Source of the DNA: Ricordea florida
Taxonomy: Eukaryota > Cnidaria > Anthozoa > Corallimorpharia > Ricordeidae
Assembly (NCBI GenBank): GCA_949710005.1
Contig: OX453272.1
Location: 35,689,636 to 35,753,635, forward strand
Direction: 5' to 3'
DNA: 64,000 bases
Shown here: positions 27,001 to 53,917 of the stretch, piece by piece
Position numbering within the stretch: position 1 is the first letter of the stretch
Layout of the letters: the number at the start of each line of letters is the position of its first letter
Program-made: the position numbers and the translations under genes
Notes under the pieces: generated by a model
Databases searched by the model: none
What the model was told of the DNA's origin: nothing
The model's input: the letters and a program-made list of their open reading frames with translations, nothing else

Positions 27001-28061
27001 AGTGCAAACCTAACATTGTCTGTGATAAAAAAATAATGTATGAATACTCAACGCATCAGCGAAATATTCCTAGCTAGCACTGCCTTACGTTGTGGAGTAT
27101 ATTCCCGTTTCAAGTGATTTTTTAGACTAAGTAGAACCTGAGATAAATAAATGTTTTAGTGATCTGTTCAATTCATAGCGCCGCATAATTAGTTCAAGGC
27201 GATAAAAATATAATTGTCGGCACGCATGTAAACAAAACACTGATAAGGATCAGGAGCCCAGGATCGGGGTAATGGGCTCCTGCAAGGATAGAAATAATAC
27301 CAAAATACTCGATACATCCCGTTTCAAGCAATTTCTAAGACCCGGAAGATCCCGAGATATTGTTTCTTGAGGAAATTGCGAACCGAATTTTACAAGTTTG
27401 TTCAATTCTCAGTAGTTTTCAGTGGTTCTGAAAACTTGCTAATAGCATGCTGAAAAGTATTTTGTTAAGCAAAAAACAAGGAATAAAGTTTTCTTCGATT
27501 CTAATACAATACGATAAGTGTTTCGAGAAATACGAGTTCAATTAAAAAATGCCTGAAAGGCTCAGAGCAATTTTGAAAGCGCTCAATCGCTTCAAATTTT
27601 GTGAGTTCTCTCACTGTTTTGCTTAACTTTCTTTTATTTTTGTGTGCGGGTTATCTGCAAGTGTGCTTTCTGACGATTCCCTTTTTCCTTTTGGCAAAAA
27701 TCACCCGTGGGGGTAGTCCGCCGTGCGGGTAAACGGCCGGAAATTACAGCCATTCAGATTGGCTAATCAGAAAAAGGGGCGTGTTTGTGTTACACCAATA
27801 GGTGACTCTTTAAGAATGAGACTCGTACCAGGTCCTTGACATTCAAAATAACGCCTTAACTTCGAATGAATACGAAATCGAAGGTGAAAGAGTCTTGTTA
27901 GCCTTTTTCCAAGGTAAATCATCTTGAAAATGGCGTATTTTTGCAGGAACTCCAAAGAAACTTGTTGATTCATGCTTTATTTTATGAACATTGTGCGTTA
28001 TTTTTTGAATTATGCGATTTTTCGTGAATTGTGCGATCGGATGCGATTTGATGTCGATTGT

Positions 28062-28097
<36 letters not shown>

Positions 28098-28911
28098 TCT
28101 AGATGCACTGTGAAATCAATAAACTGCTTGCATACAACTGCATGAGATCTATGTAGGGCCGAACCTTTGTTTCGTGTGCACAATATTGCTTACCAGTAGC
28201 TGACCAGCAAGCTCGGCACAACAAACTTATATAGTTACTATGTAAATGAAAAACGTGGCAGGTTTGACTGAGTTTGTCAATAGTAAAATGGCAATGCAAA
28301 GAACTTACAGTAAGTGGCTTTAAAACGGTACAGAAAATATCACACATCACGTAGTAGGATTTTCTGCAAAGTTAAAGTAACTGCTTATAATAGGCAAACA
28401 TTGAGCCTAACTCCAATTATAAGCAGAAAGATTTCTACTTTTTTGTTCAAACGACTGCTTTCATCGCTGGTAACACTCTCTGTGATCTAGTGAGTAGTTT
28501 AGCACTATTTCTTGTTAACTTTTAGTGACCTCCGTTATCCCCTTTCATTTCCAAAAGAGATTACTGGTGAATTTCTTCTGTCATTCTCAGTAAAGTTTTT
28601 ATTCACTTGCATTGAAAAAATAGATAGGCTTAGGCCAGTCTAGCTGGTTGATGAGAAGTTTGATCCAGCCTATTTTCTATTATTTAGTACAAGAACACAA
28701 TCGCACAGCAGATGCCGCTGAAGTTACCATAACAAGTGTGTTGTGCCCTGGTCTTGGGACAGCTGTTGGTAGAATGCCTCCTGGTAGATGTGCCACTCAA
28801 ATGAAAGAAGCTTATGAAATATGTGTATTGGGGAAGGACAGTCCAATAACCAATCCTACAAACAGCCTTGCTGAAGTTTATGACCATCATGTTTTCATGA
28901 TGTCCGCATAG
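24020..28911 (+). CDS. Macro-domain (ADP-ribose-binding) protein
   Basis: Exons 24020-24118, 25328-25423, 26200-26467 and 28688-28911 (TAG 28909-28911) join in phase to 228 residues. The first, MAKSRITFHLRDKNPEMTKA, precedes a GT donor. The macro-domain signature is at residues 46-63, DAIVSPANSFGFMDGGID, the equivalent of the usual 'NAAN...GGGV' ligand loop. A second glycine loop, PGLGTAVGRMPP, follows at 175-186, and the PTMRVP stretch lies between them. Macro domains bind ADP-ribose and some remove it from proteins or nucleic acids; catalysis cannot be judged here. This variant (Ser-Pro-Ala-Asn, FMDGGID, FGW...LQ, GELPVG) resembles bacterial-type stand-alone macro proteins more than the usual MACROD/PARP ones, as far as I can recall. 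No targeting signal is seen. It is divergent from thiolase. Its third intron carries a 1.45 kb DNA transposon. Confidence 0.85.
26644..28097 (+). mobile_element. Non-autonomous DNA transposon, 6-bp target duplication, copy 1
   Basis: 1454 bp bounded by 14-bp TIRs CAGGCCTTCTGATA / TATCAGAAGGCCTG and a direct TCTAGA duplication (26638-26643 and 28098-28103). Both ends carry many copies of an (A)TTATGCGAT / TTGTGCGA motif, probably transposase-binding sites. No transposase ORF is present. The second copy is at 39077-40854, inverted. Superfamilies with 6-bp duplications are few (for example IS3EU or Dada); assignment is uncertain. It is inserted in intron 3 of the macro-domain gene. Confidence 0.9.
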
Positions 28912-29104
28912 TAAATAATCGTATATTACATGCTTTGCCTACTCCACTCCTGAGGTGATGTACATGTAAAAATGGCTGCAATGTGTTGATTGCAGCATAG
29001 TTGGTATTAAGAATAGTTACAGGATAACTACACAACACTCTAGATTAAGTTTAAAGCACTGTTTATGCACTCTCTCTCCACACTGGAGTATAAACGGGCA
29101 CTGG

Positions 29105-29235
29105 TTGTGTGGCATACACGAAGTGTGTAGCCGCATTATGGCACGATCGGATTTATTTATTTGTCCACGAGAGTCGAGCACCTGTAACGTGATCTACTAA
29201 GCCACACATGTGCGCATCGCGGACCTATTTTAGTA
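29105..29235. repeat. Dispersed repeat shared with 10659-10795
   Basis: The second copy of the 130-140 bp repeat described at 10659-10795. It sits just downstream of the macro-domain gene. Confidence 0.65.
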
Positions 29236-29297
29236 TAATGCCAAAGGTATTAGCAGAAACATTATGAAAACCACGTAATGTGATAGTGTCTTTCCTG

Positions 29298-29303
29298 AAT
29301 AAA
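29298..29303 (+). promoter_or_regulatory. Candidate polyadenylation signal of the macro-domain gene
   Basis: AATAAA on the plus strand, ~390 bp past the stop, just before the ATT microsatellite. A repeat-derived hexamer is an alternative. Confidence 0.35.
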
Positions 29304-29305
29304 GA

Positions 29306-29306
<1 letters not shown>

Positions 29307-29368
<62 letters not shown>

Positions 29369-29369
29369 G
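29307..29369. repeat. (ATT)n microsatellite
   Basis: About twenty-one uninterrupted ATT units. Confidence 0.95.
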
Positions 29370-29480
29370 ATTCACGCAGCTATTGATAATATAGAAGCTG
29401 GTTTCTTCATTGGCTCCGGGTAACAACAAGTTGCCTAGGGAAGCCAAGAAACATCCCTTGTTTTCTTTTTTCTCTTCTTT

Positions 29481-29855
29481 CTACATCTCCAGCACCTTCC
29501 AAAGAATTCTTGCCGACCCCAACAAAGCACATCTCTGGGTCAGTCCAACAGAAATGCCCACCTCAATGGCTCTCAAATTGTCATTCAATCTCAGTGGTAT
29601 TGATCATGATTGATCCCAATGCTCCCACTACCACTGGAATAACCCTTGTCCTCACACCCCACATTTTTCGAACTTCTCTCGCTAGATCATGGTACTTTTC
29701 AACTTTCTCCTCTTCCTTTTCTCTCACCCTACCATCCACTGGAATTGTTACATCTATAATCTGACAGCTCTTGTCTCTCTTGTCAATGATCACCAAATCC
29801 GGTCTCCTAGCCACTATTTCATGGTCTGTTCGCACGATGACACTTACACACAAAA
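29481..29855 (-). pseudogene. LINE (non-LTR retrotransposon) 3' end fragment, frameshifted
   Basis: On the minus strand an open stretch includes RTDHEIVARRPDLVIIDKRD and VREKEEEKVEKYHDLAREVR, then, after a frame change near 29581, NLRAIEVGISVG and SARILWKVLEM followed by TAG (stop at 29481-29483). This C-terminal region is typical of LINE-type ORF2 proteins abundant in cnidarian genomes; the clade is not resolved. The reverse transcriptase core is missing, so it is 5'-truncated and dead. Confidence 0.7.
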
Positions 29856-29859
29856 ACTG

Positions 29860-30960
29860 GTAATGAATGGGCACCTGGCAACACTGCATGGGGGAGTCGG
29901 TCTTACCATGACCAAAGTAAGAGAGCGATACTGGGTCCCTCGGCTCCGGCGTCTAGTAAAGCGGGTAGTAAAGTCATGTTATGGGTGTTGTCGATTCCAA
30001 GCACATGCATTCGCTGTCCCTCCCCCGGGTCCTCTTCCAAACGACCGTACGCAAGGGGGAGCACCGTTTCAGGTTGTTGGGAATTGATTACCCTGGTCCA
30101 ATCAAATATCGTAGAAAGGGCAAGCTGGAAGGCAAGGCTTACATACTAGTGTGCTTGTGCAGCCTGACAAGAGCATTATATCTAGATGTCCTATCGAACA
30201 TGGAAACACCTGAGTTTCTAAGAAGGTTAAAAATCTCTGAAGAGATTTATTGCGCGCCGGAAGATATACTCTGACAACGCCAGAACTTTCGTTGGCGCTT
30301 GGCGTGAAACAAGTGCTGCAGGACGAAAGGATTCAAGGGCTTCTAACTCTGCAAGGGATAATCTGGCAGTTCAACCTCTGCCGAGCTCCCTGGTGGGGCG
30401 GTCAATTTGAGCGGGTGTGGGGTCTCATTAAGTCAGCGTTGTACAAGTCGATTGGCGGTGGATTGCTGACATGGGCGGAGCTGACAGAAGTAATCCTCGA
30501 TATCGAAGTCGCCCTGAACAACCGGCCGCTCAACTACGTTGAGGAGGACGTGCAACTCCCTGTTCTGACTCCTTATGCCATGATGTTTGTACAAGATAAC
30601 ATTCTTCCGGAGTTACAACCTTACCACATACAAGATTACGACCCGAGGAAACGCGTTAAATACTTAACTAAATGTAAGGATGCTTGTGGAGACGATGGAA
30701 GACAGAGTACCTAAGGGGATTGCGCGAGCAACACCGGCTGAAGCACAAGGGACACGCGGATCATCCAAAGCCAGGTGATGCTGTCATCATCACGTCCGAG
30801 GAAAAGAACTGATTCAAGTGGTAACTGGGCGTGGTCGATTCCCTTATCGTGGGACGGGATGGCGTCGTTCGCGGGGCTAGACTGCGAGCGGGGAAAAGAT
30901 TCCTTGAACGTCCAGTACAGCATTTATACCCCTTGGAATTGTCTTGCGACAGCCTTGTTC
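29860..30960 (+). pseudogene. BEL/Pao retrotransposon integrase and C-terminal domain, decayed
   Basis: The pieces follow the order of a BEL/Pao polyprotein across several frames. An H2C2-type zinc region (HLATLHGG... ...CYGCCRFQA) leads to PPPGPLPNDRT. Then come DYPGPIKYRRKGKLEGKAY and LTRALYLDVLS of the integrase core, APWWGGQFERVWGLIKSAL and VALNNRPLNYV, and a C-terminal domain (EYLRGLREQHRLKH, PGDAVIITSEEKN, GVVRGARLRAGK, HLYPLELSCD). At least three frame breaks and in-frame stops (for example near 30083, 30235, 30712 and 30810) show it is inactive. No protease or RT, and no LTRs, were found here, so it is a 5'-truncated relic. Confidence 0.85.
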
Positions 30961-33900
30961 AGCCACATGTCTCAAGCCTCAACCCTGATGCTGCTTCATA
31001 CCGCCTGGGGAGGGACGCAGCCGTTGCAGCAGGATTCCGTGTGAGGGACGCTATTTTTCTTTCTAGGGAAAAGTCCTGGGAACGAGGTTGGTCATTCCAA
31101 TCTCCCCATTCCACCCCCTCCGAAGTGTTCATCAGCAGGCATTCGGAACAAGAAGCATTGGCACAAACAAAGGGGTCGTTGTCACAAAGCTTGCAGAGTG
31201 GTTCTTATCTTGAAACTACCATCTCTCTCACTGACAGATGGGAGATTTGATTCTTGGACACTACTACAGATAGACTGCTTTTCTTGGTATGTTTTTGGTG
31301 ACGGAGAAACAGGTTTCTTAATTTCTGAATTGGGTACTCAAAGAGTATTGGGTTCATCATAGCTGAGAAATAGGAAAGATTCCACTTTGCTTTTGGAATA
31401 CCTTAGTTAGGGACAGAAAAAGGTCAGCAATTATTACTCTTATTGCGTTATTCATTAGTCACTGGTACTAGACGGTTCTGATTGCCAACCAATATAACTG
31501 TATGTGAAACCAAACGAATTCGAAAGCTTGTACCGAAATATCAGATCCTTCTTGCGCAATTTATCTTCCACATATATATAAACAGCCCCTTTCCACCGGT
31601 TTTCAACTTTTCAACTGCCAATCCTAAGACCACAATTTAACTAATTCAAATTTAGCGAGACACCTGCAACAAAGGCACGGCGCCAAAGGATTCAATCGGA
31701 ACTCAAGGGAATTATAGGTCGCCCCAACCAGGGGCGTAAATCCTTTGCATAATCCACACCCACACTTTCCGAAAATTCAAACCTGTCCCTTTCATGGGAG
31801 GGGAAATCAGCATATAGTTCAACATTCAAACTTCCATACCGTGTGCTATTACAATAGGACGCGTCATATGCTTTGTCATACACGTGGTTAGGGTGTGGTG
31901 TGCATCGTATGGAGTCAGGTGATTTCATAATGTTTTGATTGCGGTCTATGATACAGGGTAGGTCATGCTTCATTCATTTTTTCACGTGATGTCTCACATG
32001 AGAAAACAGAGAGAACAGAAAACAAAAACAGTGCAAACTCGTCGAAGTTACTTTCGAACTGGGGTGAGAATGTGGCAGACAACATAAAATACCCCACAAG
32101 AAAAACCAAAACTGTTGCATTTCCCATACTCCGACCCCCTTTTTAATCCATGTGTCCGTCTGTGGTATCTGTAGGAAATGTTGCTTTAACCTTATTTTTC
32201 TCTGAGTTTTCCACGGCTATCGTAGTTTCAGTGAAGTTAAAGTACAGCTGCTACGTATTACTTCATACTTGCTCCATCTATCAATACACGGTGGGGCGAG
32301 AAAAAAAAAAGACAGACGAACCCATTTCAGACAGGATTTAAATCGTAGACCGGCAACAAGGAAGAAAAGAAAAACTATCAAGCCTTTTTGACTGGTGTAT
32401 TGGGACTTTGTCGACAAACAGATTGAGTCATCATCGCCAAAAAAAAGGTGTTTACAACTTTATGACAGGAAGTGCGACAGTGCTAGCTGCTGGCGCGTGA
32501 TGAACGTGGATTGTATCAGCAGTTTAGATGCAGTATATCATTGATTTATACTCGATAGGAAGTTTCAACAGAAGCCGAACACGAGAGGTACGCTGTCTTT
32601 CATCCTTGAAATATCATAGCAAATTAATTGTCTGTCCTTTTTGAGGTTTCGGTGATTCAGATGGGAAGGAATACAGCCGCAAAAATCACACCTCCCTCAC
32701 GGATATATTGTATGTACTTTGTAATTGCATTCATCATTTTCATGAAAAGGAAGCTAGAAATTTTCAAGTATTTTCCCGCTTTAAGTAGACTGTAGCACTA
32801 ACGTGCAAAAATACATTGCGTTCTGTAACAATACCGAAAATCACTTCACGTTACATGTATTTAAATACAGGAAGTGAATACCTCACCGCGGAGGAGTGCA
32901 AAGATAAATCTAAGGTTGTAAGTAACGCTCCTCGCGCGGAATTAGGGCAATTCACTCCAGATCCAGATAAGCTGGCGACCACGTACGAAAGGTCTGAAAG
33001 CAAGCTACCAAAAATTTTCCCGCGCGTGCAATTTGGAATCTATCTTGATCGTTGAATTCTTCGCATAACGCTGATGTCAGCCGCAAATTCCGTTGGTTCA
33101 GTTTGGACATGCTCCCTTTGTTCAGGCTTGCTAACCATTTGATTCTTAGAAAAATGCCCTTCAAAACGTAAGATAATGTGTTTTCTTTCATTGAAAGAAT
33201 TTTCTTTGATCGTTCGCATGACGAAAGTTTTCAAAGATCATCCTTCTGCCGTGCTTTTCGTTTGGGCTATTATTCGTGCAACATCGATGGATTGTGTCCA
33301 ATACTGATTTTACAAAAACTAACCTATTAACCCAGGTTATCATTTATGTTTGTTCCCCTTTTTGCTTGACTGATTGCAGGCGAGACGTGAGGTTACCGCT
33401 ACCTGGCCATCCTACCGTTGCAGGTCGTAAAGAGGGTTCAACAGTCATTATTATCAAGATACGCGGCCAAATTGAAAACCGCCCTCTTGAAAACACGCGC
33501 TTTGCGGGCCGCAAATGACTCCTAGCGGGCCGTTAATGCATTAACGGCCCTGCAGCTGATTGGTTCTCGGTTCATCATCCGATGAATATTAACCAATCAG
33601 GTTACGTTTATTGACGCGGGAAAACCATTCAGGTGCGAACAGCTAGCGTACAGCAGCTATAGCGTACAGCAAGTTTTGAAGTAGAAAAAAAGTCTCGAAC
33701 AGTTTCTCGCTGAGCAAATAGTGTTCGAAAAGAAAAATCAAAGTCTGTTTGTTATGAATGGGACAAAACGTAGCTCAAAAAATCGGATTTAGAAGCAAAG
33801 GCACAAGGCGAAGATACAAAGAGAGCAACTTCTTGTTTTCTTACGAGAAACGAAGCACGGCAAAACATCGGTTCACTTCATTTTGTGTTTCTCGGGTCGA

Positions 33901-34140
33901 GCTAAATTAACAGAAGCATTGCAGGGACTTTACGCCGAGGCTCAATTGGAAAATGTAAGTTCGTTAATTATTATTATCCATTTATTTTCAGAGACATAGC
34001 AGCTCTTTTTAATTACACCTATACAGTGTAGCATAGCACAAAATTTTCAACGCGAAGTACTTGTATTACTAAACATGTAAAACTCATAAATGTGTTAGTT
34101 TATATCTGGATGTTATTTGGCCTTGTATATTGATAATAAT
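30961..34140. other. Intergenic stretch upstream of malic enzyme
   Basis: No assured gene. It contains unassigned sequence possibly still from the BEL/Pao 3' side up to ~31250, AT-rich single-copy-like DNA, and from ~33420 a G+C-richer block with GCGGGCCGCAAATGACTC and GGGCCGTTAATGCATTAACGGCCC motifs. These echo the palindrome at 34141-34285, so one larger element may span ~33480-34285. An open exon-like stretch (33793-33954) ends at a GTAAGT donor. Confidence 0.5.
33793..33954 (+). other. Exon-like open stretch before a strong donor, upstream of malic enzyme
   Basis: Fifty-four codons are open after a stop at 33790-33792, ending ...LTEALQGLYAEAQLEN directly at the donor GTAAGT (33955). The next plausible acceptor is CCAG at 34296-34299, 10 bp upstream of the malic enzyme ATG. 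Joining them is out of frame with the ME start, so this may be a 5' UTR exon of that gene, or an exon-like part of a repeat. Confidence 0.3.
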
Positions 34141-34285
34141 GATAATAAAATGACTTTTTTCGGGAATATTGTTTATTTGATCCCTTGTAGTGACATTTGC
34201 GGCCCTTGCGCTTCGCGCTCGGGCCGCAAATGACACTACGCGGGCGCAAATAAACAATATTCCCTCAAAAAGTCATTTTATTGTC
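34141..34285. repeat. Palindromic foldback just upstream of the malic enzyme start
   Basis: The arms of ~65 bp, AATAAAATGACTTTTT...GGGAATATTGTTTATTTG and the inverted copy, surround a short centre GCCCTTGCGCTTCGCGCTCG. The right arm ends 25 bp before the malic enzyme ATG (34310). It may lie in a 5' UTR intron (33955-34299). Confidence 0.9.
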
Positions 34286-34309
34286 CTATTCAAACCAGTG
34301 GGATAGCCA

Positions 34310-50887
<16,578 letters not shown>

Positions 50888-53800
50888 AACAAAATGAATC
50901 TGACATTTCATTCTTATCTTGTCATACACTTCATTCTTAAACAATAATTAAGTTACTTAAATTCCTGTCCATATCAAGATGTCTTCATTCCTCCAAGGAT
51001 GATAATTATGAGTGAGAAGGAAATTGAGGTGTGTAGAAGAATAAGTAGTACTTTTATCTGAACAATGCAGTCATGATTTTAACAATTTAATTCACAGCAA
51101 AACATTCTTTTTTACCTGGCTTTTTGAATATAAATATGCTTGTGAAATGAAACCAATTTCCTTTATACTAAAAAGTTACAGTAACAAATTTCATGGTGAG
51201 CATTATGGGATATTAGAAAAATATAATTGTGGCAGGATCAAGGATAATACTGCATATCTATGAGAAAATTAAGAAAATAATTTTGGGGTTGGTTTGCTTA
51301 GTCCAGTTACTTGATTTTTTCTTGTTTGCTAATAATATATACAATAATTTACCTTCATGATAGCAATTATATTAGTATATTTTTCTATATTTTGAGAAAA
51401 TAGACAAAGTTAATAATTGTTTGAGTAATTATATAAGGTCAAATTGTACTATTATGGGGTTTTATGGGTTTTCTTCCAGATGTATTGTTACCTCACCACA
51501 AAACCTAATCTATATTGTTGTAGAATCAATAAATGAAAGTAGGCATATTACTGTAAGCAATTTACTTTTATTCTTGTATATTTAAAGCAATCAATAAGCT
51601 TCCTTTGCCAATAAACCATATCTGAGATTTTTTGCATAATTCATACATATCTATCCCCATGTTGATTTCACACTCAATTACCGGTAATGAATTTAGAAAT
51701 AGAACTCTGTTGTTTATATATGCATGTGTCCTGCATAAATGGTCAGAGCTGAAATCTTTATTTGCAATTAGAAATTTGAAAATATTTTGATTCAAGCATC
51801 ATGAGATTGATCTTTGCCTTAAGTGTGAAATTTTTTGTGAACTGAGTAGCTGCAGGCTGCACTTCTCTCAATAACAGAAAACTTTGTTGTGGGAGCATTT
51901 TTTTTAGAAGGAAGGGGGGAAGAGGTATCACTATGAGCATGAATGTAAAATCTCCCAGCCTAAAAAAAATCTGACCCTCCTCCCGAGAAGTAGTTAAACC
52001 CTTCCTGCTAACAGAAACTTGCATAATATTAGAAAAATGAAGTGACCCCGCTCTATGCTATGTCAAATATATGTTGACCCTCCCTTTTTGAACAGGTAAA
52101 AAAGTAAATGACCCTCCCACAAATTCCTCTAGCCCAACCTTTCCTGTCAACAATAATGAATGTACTATAAAGACAAGTCTGACAACCTCTATCTAATTTA
52201 GGAGTTGATCAGTCTGTAGAAAACCTGATGACTTTTAATAAAAGCTCCTTTGGTAATAACACAACAAAACGTCAAACAGTGACTTCAGCAAAGGGCTCCC
52301 AATTGTTGAATCTGTCAAAAAGGAAAAGGAATTCTTAGCAGCATCAGTAACTCTGGTGACATAGTTCTTTGTCATGAAATTGGTGTCACTGGCTGCCACT
52401 TGAATCAAAATGATGAGTGAAAGCTCCCCTGCCTCCATGTAGTTTCAGTTTCCTGTAACCCATCTTAGTTTCATTACTATTCTAGTTTCTTTTTCCCAGC
52501 TTAAAGCACTGCACAAAGTTATACATTTTAGACATAACTAAGTATTCGGAGTGGAGGCCCTGCAGTAGTGTAGTGGTTATAGCGTGTAGGACTTCCGAGC
52601 AGAAGGTTTGGAGTTCGAGCCCTGATGCTGGCACTGTGTTGTTTTCTCAGACAAGAAACTTTGCTCCTGACACTGTCTCTCTCCACCCAGGTGTCTGAAT
52701 GGGTACCGGCCAAAAAATGCTGGGGGTGACCCTGCCATGGACTAGCATCCCATCCAGGTGGTGCTTCATGCTATCGAAACCGGGATAAGCTACGGTCGTG
52801 TGGGCCTTAAGGCTCATGTGCGCCTTTGTTTTTTAAGTGTTCGGAGCAACTGCAGAATACCCCGGTACTCGAAGTGAGGGTTTGAAAATATATCATTATC
52901 AAAATTTCCATTTTCAGTGACCGAACCCCAGTCCCAGTGACTTTTAAACCCATTCTTATTTTACCCTTTACGATCCCCTCCCCCATCAATGGATACTCTT
53001 GCACGCGTATTCGCGTATACGAAAGTACCGTCGGAGTGCCAGGGTCTACTGCAGTCCAGCCAAGTGTTGCAATCGTTAAAATATATCTGCTTACACTGCT
53101 TGGCATCGTTTTTGGTCTTACACTCTTTTTTAGGTTGTAAAACATACAAAAAACGCAGTTCAAAGTTTCGTGGAAACTTTTGTTCAAGGGCGAATTTAGA
53201 GACCTGTTCAAAATATTTTTGAACTTAAATTTCCAAATTTTCCCAACTGCCTTTCTTGCACCCGTTTCTTTCATGACAAAGAAGCCGAAACAATGACAGG
53301 TAAATCTATACTATGATGATGGGCTCTTCATACTTCTCAAATACAAGTTGTAAATAAGAAATCAGAAATTTTGGAACAAAAAAAAAACGAAAAACCACAA
53401 AGTCGATCACTTTTTTTTCAAGCGCTACACTTCATATCAACAGTCCAAATGGGGGTGTAGCACAAGAAATTGAAACTATCCTCACAAATGGGGGTATGTT
53501 TGGTAAAAAAACAGAAAGAGACCCTGAGAAGGCTTTTTGCGTTTATCAAAAAAAAGAATTTGGGCCCTCATTTCGGATTTAATTGGGCATATTCCAAAGG
53601 GGAAAAAGGTTGAATGGAACTAGATCTACAGGGAACTAAAAATTTCGTTGTGCCGTCCCGGTGTGCGGTCTCCCCTTTTCGACGACCTCTGACCGAAGAC
53701 CTTGCCGATTCTTTTCCGACAGTTTATCCCTCAAGGGATTGTGGGGAAAGGAAGTCGCCATATTGGGTGTTTGAGACGCAAGGGAGGGTGGAAGTGATTG

Positions 53801-53917
53801 TATCACCTTCCTGTGTTTGGCAATTCCTGTGGCATCTTGGTACTATCCCAAACCGGCGAAGGACAAGGGTAGGATTTTGGGTCTCTTTTTGCGGTCTCGG
53901 TTGATCAAGAATCAACC
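50888..53917. other. Intergenic stretch between malic enzyme and WAVE
   Basis: It contains the malic enzyme 3' flank (AATAAA at 51538-51543, ~650 bp past the stop), AT-rich sequence, a SINE (52553-52830) and the WAVE promoter side. No gene is supported. Confidence 0.6.
52553..52830 (+). mobile_element. tRNA-derived SINE, copy 2
   Basis: Same family and orientation as 16310-16585: TAGTGTAGTGGTTATAGCG, GGAGTTCGAGCCC, CACTGTGTTGTTTTCTCAGA, CCACCCAGGTGTCTGAATGG and the GATGGACTAGCATCCCATCC-like tail. This copy lacks the short GGGGGAGTAATAGTACTCCC insert present in the first. Confidence 0.85.

Noticed and set aside
27767..28076. Small ORFs shared with 39098-39470
   Set aside because: They are overlapping frames in both copies of the non-coding DNA transposon, without a transposase motif; similarity is by DNA repeat.
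32816..33055. 79-codon plus ORF, MRSVTIPKITSRYMYLNTGS...
   Set aside because: No recognised domain, no supporting splice partner, and an overlapping minus ORF of similar length; kept as non-coding.
52807..53274. 155-codon minus ORF upstream of WAVE
   Set aside because: No motif, overlaps the SINE tail, and composition is unlike a gene.
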